Source: Microbacterium sp. AK009 (GTDB lineage Bacteria > Actinomycetota > Actinomycetes > Actinomycetales > Microbacteriaceae). Taken from it: 64,000 nt of DNA. The translations under genes and the position numbers were made by a program. Below, piece by piece: positions 58,727 to 64,000 of the stretch. Position 1 is the stretch's first letter, and each line of letters opens with the position of its first letter. The stretch covers positions 417,605-481,604 of the forward strand of contig NZ_JACCCG010000001.1 of NCBI RefSeq assembly GCF_013410955.1, written 5' to 3'. The notes beneath the pieces are model-generated. The model had not been told where the DNA came from and made no database searches. It saw only the letters and a list, made by a program, of their open reading frames with translations.

Positions 58727-59641
58727 TCAGCGCGTCCACGCTCTCACCGACTTCTTCGTCGCCGCCTCCCACGCCTCATCGAAGCGGTGAAGGGCGAGCT
58801 CACCGCGCCGTTCCTCACGCGCGTGAAGGCGCCCGTAGAGGAAGGCGGTGTGCGGTGACGTCTCGGAGTCGGCGAGTTCGCGCAGCCGCGCCCGCATCAC
58901 CACACTGTCCTGATACTCACCGAGCTCTTCCTGCACGTCTTCCATCCGCGACGCGAACTGAGCAGCGGATTCTCCGAAGGCGTCCGTCAGCGCTTCTCCC
59001 GCGTATCGGGCCCGCTTCGCCGCCTTCCGCGCTTCGTGGAGCGCGAGGTCGCGATCGTGCGGGGTGACGGCCTCGCGGGCGCGGACGACACGGGTGCGCA
59101 CTCGCTTGAACGCCTTGCCGGCTCGTCGGGGGAGCGTGCGACGGGCGCGCTTCCCGGCCTTCGCGCTCAGCGGTGGCTCGTCCACGAAGCGTCGCAACGC
59201 GAGGACGAGCTGGCGATACCGATGAGAATCCAGCGCGTCACGCAAACCCGCATGCGCTGTCCGGTGCGCGTCATCCATCCTCGCTTCGATACCCGCGCCG
59301 AGATCGTCGGTCGCATCCTCGTCGCGGATCGCCGCCGCCATCTCCTCGCGCATCACCTCGGCGTCGCGGGCGACGCCGAGTTCCCCGGCCAGCCAGGTCA
59401 GCTCGGCGCGAAAGGAGGCGACCTCCTCTGTTCGGAACATCGGCCCGAACGTCTGCAGCAGGCTTCGCAGCCGGCGCGTCGCGACGCGCATCTGATGCAC
59501 CCCTCCGGCGACGTCGAGTCGTGCGCGCGTCTCGTTCTCCAAGATGGCCTCGACCTGGGAGCGGGCATACGGAACGAGCACCTCCCCGGCCGTCCCGCCG
59601 GACAGAGGACGATCAGCGGCATCCGCGCTGTGTGACGACAT
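58727..59641 (-). CDS. CHAD domain protein
   Basis: 304 residues, helical and Arg/His/Lys-rich. The conserved CHAD repeats are seen: VHQMRVATRRLRSLLQTFGP, LTWLAGELGVARDAEVMREE, LHEARKAAKRARYAGEALTD, QEELGEYQDSVVMRARLREL. CHAD proteins bind polyphosphate; the usual N-terminal CYTH triphosphatase is absent. The ATG at 59641 has GGAG six bases upstream. It is divergent from a small membrane-protein gene. Likely cytosolic, polyphosphate-granule associated (inference from the family). Confidence 0.92.
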   Translation of the reverse strand: MSSHSADAADRPLSGGTAGEVLVPYARSQVEAILENETRARLDVAGGVHQMRVATRRLRSLLQTFGPMFRTEEVASFRAELTWLAGELGVARDAEVMREEMAAAIRDEDATDDLGAGIEARMDDAHRTAHAGLRDALDSHRYRQLVLALRRFVDEPPLSAKAGKRARRTLPRRAGKAFKRVRTRVVRAREAVTPHDRDLALHEARKAAKRARYAGEALTDAFGESAAQFASRMEDVQEELGEYQDSVVMRARLRELADSETSPHTAFLYGRLHAREERRGELALHRFDEAWEAATKKSVRAWTR

Positions 59642-59701
59642 GTGTGGCTCCGGAGGTCGTGAGCCCCCACTGTATCGACCGTCCCATGACAGTGTGGGGC
59701 C

Positions 59702-60328
59702 GTGAAACTCTATTCCGACTTCGCGCCGCAGCGGACCCGTCAGATCATCGCCGATGCCCTCGCGCTCGCCGCGATCATCATCTGGATCTGGTTCGGCATC
59801 ACCGTCTACTCCGCGGTCGCAGCCCTCGCAACGTTCGGCGTGGACATGCAGCGGGCGGGGAGCGGGTTCGAGGCTTCGATGACCGACATCGGCGATCAGC
59901 TCGCGGGGGTTCCACTGATCGGCGGGGCCGTGCGGGCGCCGTTCGACGGCGCGAGCTCCGCCGGCGCGGCACTGGAGAGCGCGGGGGAGAGCCAGCAGGT
60001 GCTCGTGCAGCAGCTGGCGCTGACGCTCGGGCTCGGCATCGCGCTCATTCCGACGGCGATAGTGCTGGCCGTCTGGCTGATCCCCCGCATCCGTTTCATC
60101 CGACGGGCCGGTCGTGCACGGGTCGTCCTCCGCAGCGGTGCGGGGGTGGATCTCCTCGCCCTGCGCGCGCTGGCGAATCAGAAGCTCACGGCCCTCGCCG
60201 CCGTCGACCCCGATGCGTCGGGGGCGTGGCGACGCCAAGACCCCGCGGTGCTCGCGCAGCTGGCGGCGCTGGAGCTGAAGTCGTCCGGCATCCGGATCCG
60301 CCCCGCCGGCACCACCGCTGCCGGCTAG
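59702..60328 (+). CDS. Two-helix membrane protein of unknown function
   Basis: 208 residues. Helix 1 at about 17-45 (IIADALALAAIIIWIWFGIT), then an extracytoplasmic loop of about 60 residues rich in Gly/Ala/Ser, helix 2 at about 103-127 (LALTLGLGIALIPTAIVLAV), then a basic cytoplasmic tail (RIRFIRRAGRARVVL). No family recognised. The GTG start lacks an SD. The 3' end overlaps the convergent GTPase by four bases. Confidence 0.78.
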   Translation: MKLYSDFAPQRTRQIIADALALAAIIIWIWFGITVYSAVAALATFGVDMQRAGSGFEASMTDIGDQLAGVPLIGGAVRAPFDGASSAGAALESAGESQQVLVQQLALTLGLGIALIPTAIVLAVWLIPRIRFIRRAGRARVVLRSGAGVDLLALRALANQKLTALAAVDPDASGAWRRQDPAVLAQLAALELKSSGIRIRPAGTTAAG

Positions 60329-61488
60329 ATCTTCTTCTTCCCGACCCGCTGCTCGGCCATCTTGCGGACGACGTCGAGCGCGCCGGGAACGTACTCTCCC
60401 CACGCATCGCCCACCTTGGCGAGATCGAGCTTGCCGGTGTGCACCTGTTCGCACAGGCGCATCCATCCCTCACCCATCGCGACGGTCAGGGCCGCGGCGA
60501 CGCTGGCGTTGACCGCGTTGCCGGCCCCGGGGATGAGCTTGAGGAAGCTGCGTGCGAGGGCCTGACCTGAGATCTGCACGCCGAGCTGCGCGAGCGTGCC
60601 GGCCGACATCATGGTCTTCAGTTCGAGGTCGTAGATGGCGGCGATGCGCCCCATCATCCCGAGCTGGATCGGCGCCAGGGCCAGCGCGTCACCGACGGGA
60701 ATCGGCGTCGCTGCGACGCCGGCGGCGAGGCTTGCCGCTCCGGTGATGACGGGCCGGGCCATCTCGCGCTTCCAGGGGAGGTTGAGTCGCTGGGCGATGC
60801 GAAACGCGTCCTTCGCGTCGGCGGGCGACAGCGCGAGGGTCTCCGCGACGAGATCACCGAGCCCGTGGCCCGCACCCTTTCCGTCTCTCTCGCGCGTGGA
60901 GGTGGGCATGACCCGGGCGAACGGGATCGTGATCGGTCGTCCGTTCTCGTCGACGGGATTCTCGAGCCAGTCGATGAACTCGCGCGTGCCCTTCGTGGGG
61001 CGACGGCTCCCCTTCAGCGCATTGCGCTCCCAGTCGACCTTCGTCAGCACCAGGATGACCGGCAACCCGCGGGCATCCAACTCTTGGATCATCTCGATGT
61101 CGGCGCGCGTGAGCCGGTCGTCGTCGGCCTTCACGCAGTACCAGACCACCGCGATCTGCTCATTGCGCGGGTGCTGCTCGATGGTCTTCAGGTGGTCGCG
61201 GAGCTGCTCGCGGGGCGGCACGGCCGAGCCGATCTCGAAGCCCTCGATGTCCCAGATGCCGAGGGAGTCGTCGTGGTAGTACGACACGCCCTTCGTGACA
61301 GGGAGGCCTTTGCCGACGGCGGCCCAGTCGCGCTGGAAGACGGCATTCACGAGCGACGACTTGCCGACGCCGGTGTTGCCGATGACGGCGAGGTTGAAAC
61401 GGCCGTAGCGCGACTTCGCCTCCGACGTCGCCTCGAGGAACGGCCGTTCATCGATCTGCGGCTTCTTTGCGGGCGGGTCGGCGGCCAT
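60325..61488 (-). CDS. Membrane-associated GTPase (Era/YcjF-like, DUF697-type C-terminus)
   Basis: 387 residues. G1 is GNTGVGKSS (37-45), G2 region TKGVSYYH, G3 DIEGFE, G4 TKVD, with G5 in the VMPTS segment: a dynamin/Era-type GTPase. The C-terminal half (VITGAASLAAGVAATPIPVG, LALAPIQLGMMGRIAAIYDL, LIPGAGNAVNASVAAALTVA) resembles the DUF697 hydrophobic domain that associates with membranes. TAGGGT ends seven bases before the ATG: probably leaderless. Role unknown. Confidence 0.9.
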   Translation of the reverse strand: MAADPPAKKPQIDERPFLEATSEAKSRYGRFNLAVIGNTGVGKSSLVNAVFQRDWAAVGKGLPVTKGVSYYHDDSLGIWDIEGFEIGSAVPPREQLRDHLKTIEQHPRNEQIAVVWYCVKADDDRLTRADIEMIQELDARGLPVILVLTKVDWERNALKGSRRPTKGTREFIDWLENPVDENGRPITIPFARVMPTSTRERDGKGAGHGLGDLVAETLALSPADAKDAFRIAQRLNLPWKREMARPVITGAASLAAGVAATPIPVGDALALAPIQLGMMGRIAAIYDLELKTMMSAGTLAQLGVQISGQALARSFLKLIPGAGNAVNASVAAALTVAMGEGWMRLCEQVHTGKLDLAKVGDAWGEYVPGALDVVRKMAEQRVGKKKI

Positions 61489-61495
61489 GCTCGAA

Positions 61496-61501
61496 ACCCT
61501 A
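61496..61501 (-). promoter_or_regulatory. -10 box TAGGGT of a probable leaderless GTPase transcript
   Basis: On the minus strand, TAGGGT, seven bases (TTCGAGC), then ATG 61488. Confidence 0.5.
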
Positions 61502-61515
61502 CGCGCGAACGGCCG

Positions 61516-63009
61516 TCAGGGAGTACGCGGCTCGGCTGTTTCCAAGCGATGAAGGATGGATGCCGCGACCGCGGCGAGCGTCGCCGACGCGTCGATCCGC
61601 TCGTGCGGCCCCTGCCACGGTTCGAATGCCTCGGAGCGTGAGCGGATGTCGCTCCACGACGGTTCGCCGACGTGGGCGAGTCCGCGTGCGCGGCCTTCGA
61701 TCCGGCGCCGGTGCTCGGCGGTGTCAGCGAGGTCGAGCACGAAGAAGCGCAGGGGCGTGCCCGTCGCCGCGCTCGCGCGGCGCCAGGTGTCGCGCGCCGG
61801 TTCGCTGTCGTTGACCGCGTCGACGATGACGGTGCGGCCGAGCCTGAGGTTCTGCTCGGCGGCGGCGCGTACCGCTTCATAGGCGGCGACTCCGGTGGTC
61901 CATCCCGGTTGGAGACCGCAGGCGAGCAGCGCCTCTTCGACGCTGTCGATCGAGAGGTGGACGGCGCCGAGCATGCGGGCGACCTCGTCGGCGACAGCCG
62001 ACTTGCCGACGCCGGGGAGTCCGGAGATGACGACGAGCACCCCTTGTTGTCTCGACGAACGCGCGGTCGTTGCGTTCCGGGCCGCGAGCTCGCCGAAGGC
62101 GGCAGCGAGCTCGGCGGGGTGGAGCACCTCGATGGCGGTGTCGAATCGGTTGAGGGACGCCGCGAGCGCGATCCATGACCACGAGCCGCCCTCGAGACTG
62201 CACCGGTCGTCGCCGAGGTCTTCGACGACGCCGTCGCCGGCGAAGGGGAGCACGGCTCGGGCGGGGAGATGGAGGATCACCTTTCCCACGCACGGCCAGC
62301 TGTCGCCCCGTTTGGAGCCCTTGAATTGTCCCGACACGAAGGAGGCGACGTCGCCGCCGGGGATCAGGCGCGGGGTAAACCGGGGCCCGGTGGGCGCGCG
62401 GGGTGCGAGGCGATCGACGCGATAGATCCGCCAGTCGGAGCGGTCGAGGTCCCAGCCGACGAGGTACCACCGGCCTTCGAAGACGACGAGGTGATGGGGC
62501 TCGACGCGGCGCGGCCGCCCTGCGTGGTCGAAGCGCAGCACGTGCTGGGCGCGGACAGCGGAAGACACGGCGACGAGCACCTCGGGCGAAACGGCCCCGC
62601 GGGTCGTGCCGCCGATCTTGCCCGGAATGGCGGTGAAGTCGAGGGCGGTGAGCCGGTGGCGCAGCCGGGACGGCATGACCTGGCGCACGGTGGTGAGAGC
62701 CCGCAGCGCCGCTTCCTCGATCCCGACGCCCGAGACGGTCGCGGACTGGAGAGCGATCGCCAGGGCGATGACCTGGTCGTCGTCGAACAGCAGTGGGGGC
62801 AGCTCGCTGCCGGCATCCAGTTTGTATCCGCCGATGGGTCCCATGGTCGCGTCGATGCGGTACCCCATCTCCCGCAGTCGGTCGACATCACGGCGCACCG
62901 TGCGGGGGCTGATCCCGAGTCGCTCCGCGAGGAGGGACCCGGGCCATTCGCGCCCGGTCTGGAGAAGAGACAGGAGGTTCAGCAGCCGCGAGGTGCTGGT
63001 CGCCGTCAT
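61516..63009 (-). CDS. HTH-WYL regulator fused to a P-loop kinase domain
   Basis: 497 residues. Residues 1-60: DeoR-type HTH (LLNLLSLLQTGREWPGSLLA, LGISPRTVRRDVDRLREMGY). Residues about 65-320: WYL-type effector domain (PLLFDDDQVIALAIALQSAT; RFDHAGRPRRVEPHHLVVFE, GRWYLVGWDLDRSDWRIYRV). Residues about 325-497: a P-loop kinase (AAA_33-like) with Walker A GLPGVGKS (330-337), then VDAVNDSEPARDTWRRAS and a thymidylate/zeta-toxin-like C-terminus. Ordinary WYL regulators are about 320 residues, so the kinase is an addition. It is divergent from a PhnB-like VOC gene. Leaderless-type start. Confidence 0.88.
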   Translation of the reverse strand: MTATSTSRLLNLLSLLQTGREWPGSLLAERLGISPRTVRRDVDRLREMGYRIDATMGPIGGYKLDAGSELPPLLFDDDQVIALAIALQSATVSGVGIEEAALRALTTVRQVMPSRLRHRLTALDFTAIPGKIGGTTRGAVSPEVLVAVSSAVRAQHVLRFDHAGRPRRVEPHHLVVFEGRWYLVGWDLDRSDWRIYRVDRLAPRAPTGPRFTPRLIPGGDVASFVSGQFKGSKRGDSWPCVGKVILHLPARAVLPFAGDGVVEDLGDDRCSLEGGSWSWIALAASLNRFDTAIEVLHPAELAAAFGELAARNATTARSSRQQGVLVVISGLPGVGKSAVADEVARMLGAVHLSIDSVEEALLACGLQPGWTTGVAAYEAVRAAAEQNLRLGRTVIVDAVNDSEPARDTWRRASAATGTPLRFFVLDLADTAEHRRRIEGRARGLAHVGEPSWSDIRSRSEAFEPWQGPHERIDASATLAAVAASILHRLETAEPRTP

Positions 63010-63015
63010 GTTCTG

Positions 63016-63021
63016 AGACTA
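63016..63021 (-). promoter_or_regulatory. -10 box TAGTCT of a probable leaderless WYL-kinase transcript
   Basis: On the minus strand, TAGTCT, six bases (CAGAAC), then ATG 63009. Confidence 0.5.
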
Positions 63022-63108
63022 GATCGTATGTAGGACCGAGACTGACCTAGACGGCTGGAAGTCTTGTGCTGTCGGCGAGGGCCGGCTCCGTCCTCACAGG
63101 GAGAAGAC

Positions 63109-63564
63109 ATGACCATCCAGACCACCGCCCACCTGAACTTCCGCGGCGATGCGCGGGAGGCGCTGGAGTTCTACCGCTCCGTGTTCGGCGGTCACCTTGC
63201 CGTCAGCACCTACGCCGACTTCGGGATGCCGGCAGACATGCCCGGTGCCGAGAAGGTCGTTTTCGGGGTGATCGCCGCCGACAACGGGTTTCGAATCATG
63301 GGCTACGACATCCCGGGCCAGATCGAAGGCGGTGTCGCCGGCGGTGGCTCCACGCGTCGCGAGAACAACGCGACGGTGACCGATCAGGCGCTCTTCCTGT
63401 CGCTCGTTTCGGACAGCCTCGATGAGCTCCAGGGCTACTGGGACACGTTGTCGGTGGAGGCCACGATCGTCGAACCGCTCGCGGCTTCCGCGTGGAGCGC
63501 GGGGTTCGGGATGCTCACGGATCGTTTCGGCGTCACCTGGAGTGTCAGCGTCACCTCGGCCTGA
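63109..63564 (+). CDS. VOC-family protein, PhnB-like
   Basis: 151 residues. TTAHLNFRGDAREALEFYRS, FGGHLAVSTYADFG, EKVVFGVIAADNGFRIMGYD and WSAGFGMLTDRFGVTWSVS match PhnB-like proteins of the glyoxalase/vicinal-oxygen-chelate superfamily. They occur beside YafY/WYL regulators; ligand or enzyme activity is unproven. SD GGGAGAAG precedes the ATG. It is divergent from the WYL-kinase gene, which likely controls it. Confidence 0.9.
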   Translation: MTIQTTAHLNFRGDAREALEFYRSVFGGHLAVSTYADFGMPADMPGAEKVVFGVIAADNGFRIMGYDIPGQIEGGVAGGGSTRRENNATVTDQALFLSLVSDSLDELQGYWDTLSVEATIVEPLAASAWSAGFGMLTDRFGVTWSVSVTSA

Positions 63565-63736
63565 CTCGTCGGGAGGTCGGGGAGAGATCCGGTGGCGTCG
63601 AGGAGCGCGACGCTTCGCGAGTCAGAGCGGCGCGCTGCTCTCGAGGTGGCGAGGTGCGGACGCCGCGATCCGATGGTGCATCACGGCGCAGTCGGCAGAA
63701 GCTCGAGGTGCGCTCCGCCGGCCCCACCGCCGACGG

Positions 63737-64000
63737 TCAGAACGGGGCGGGTTCGTAGGGGTCGTCGGCCGGTTCGTCGGTGATGCGGAACTCGATGCCC
63801 GGGTTCGTCCACTTCGCCCACAGGTCGTCGGGGAGGTCTTCTTCCGGGGTGAAGTGCACCCCGTGGCCGGGTGGGTTGTCGATGTAGACCCGCCCGGTGG
63901 GGGAGGTCCACTCGATCACCCCACCGTCGAGTTGCCGGACTGTCCAGGCGGTGAACTGCTTCATGCTGTGATGCCGTTGACACAGGCAACACAGGTTGCA
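63737..64000 (-). CDS. HNH endonuclease (DUF222 group), C-terminal fragment running off the window
   Basis: The last 87 codons of a gene that begins beyond base 64000. Read in frame from the window edge, CNLCCLCQRHHSMKQFTAWT is the zinc/HNH end motif of DUF222-HNH proteins; the WTSPTGRVYIDNPP segment that follows is also typical. The ATG at 63964 is internal, not the true start. The acidic tail ends DDPYEPAPF. These are common, often multi-copy genes of Microbacteriaceae; function is unproven. Confidence 0.85.
   Translation of the reverse strand, partial: CNLCCLCQRHHSMKQFTAWTVRQLDGGVIEWTSPTGRVYIDNPPGHGVHFTPEEDLPDDLWAKWTNPGIEFRITDEPADDPYEPAPF

Noticed and set aside
63737-63964. A complete 75-residue hypothetical protein
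   Set aside because: The frame continues without a stop to the window edge and encodes the HNH end motif upstream of the ATG, so it is the tail of a larger gene.

Overview
The window is about 70% GC, is read on both strands with GTG, TTG and ATG starts, and contains many 4-base ATGA/GTGA gene overlaps. It also has CIRCE operators, stand-alone GuaB3 and DUF3817 genes, DUF3140, an actinobacterial SURF1, F420-type LLM and LigD-polymerase genes. All of this points to an actinobacterium of the Microbacteriaceae, most likely Microbacterium or a close relative. No rRNA, tRNA, integrase, transposase or CRISPR array was seen, so this looks like ordinary chromosome with several accessory gene groups.

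Layout. 0-3 kb: the 5' part of a membrane-anchored Hsp70-like gene ending in an 18-bp repeat array, next to groES with two CIRCE sites. 3-10.5 kb: a RarD-type permease, an NAD(P)-binding protein, and a branched-chain amino-acid (or similar) ABC importer split into a + strand binding protein and a - strand livH-livM-livG-livF operon. 10.6-22.5 kb: guanine nucleotide genes guaB, guaB3 and guaA, interleaved with a nuclease-like protein, a TMEM175-like channel, an MFS exporter with its TetR repressor, SURF1, an AraC/SDR pair and DUF3817. 22.7-31.7 kb: a glycosyltransferase, three 131-bp tandem repeats, two linked ClpP paralogues (one lacking the catalytic serine), MBL hydrolase/TetR, a LigD-type polymerase, XRE, YccA/BI-1, GDPD and DUF3140.

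31.8-36.6 kb is an olefin (ole) operon: oleA, a fused oleBC and oleD. 36.6-44.0 kb is a tightly coupled six-gene minus-strand operon combining a CDP-alcohol phosphatidyltransferase/LPG-synthase-like membrane fusion, a complete NMT1-type ABC importer with a double permease, and two glycosyltransferases. 44-50 kb holds glycerate kinase, a HAD phosphatase, a HIRAN/glycolipid-binding fusion, GNAT, a CoA-transferase and an ArsR/SRPBCC pair. 50-54.6 kb holds a membrane protein, a LuxR/HisKA_3 two-component system and an alpha/beta hydrolase. 54.7-57.8 kb is an overlapping trio: acyl-CoA dehydrogenase-like, PIG-L deacetylase fused to a methyltransferase, and GT2. 57.8-64 kb: LLM oxidoreductase, CHAD protein, a membrane protein, a GTPase, an unusual HTH-WYL-P-loop kinase fusion, a PhnB-like VOC protein, and the end of an HNH endonuclease gene.

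Across the window, many starts lie 6-7 bases after a TANNNT -10 box and have no Shine-Dalgarno sequence, which suggests widespread leaderless transcription. The strongest candidates for undescribed biology are the six-gene lipid/ABC/glycosyltransferase operon, the active/dead ClpP pair, the PIG-L-methyltransferase trio, the WYL-kinase fusion, and a family of intergenic hairpin repeats, one copy of which has become the OleB-OleC linker. All functions come from reading the sequence; no database search was run.
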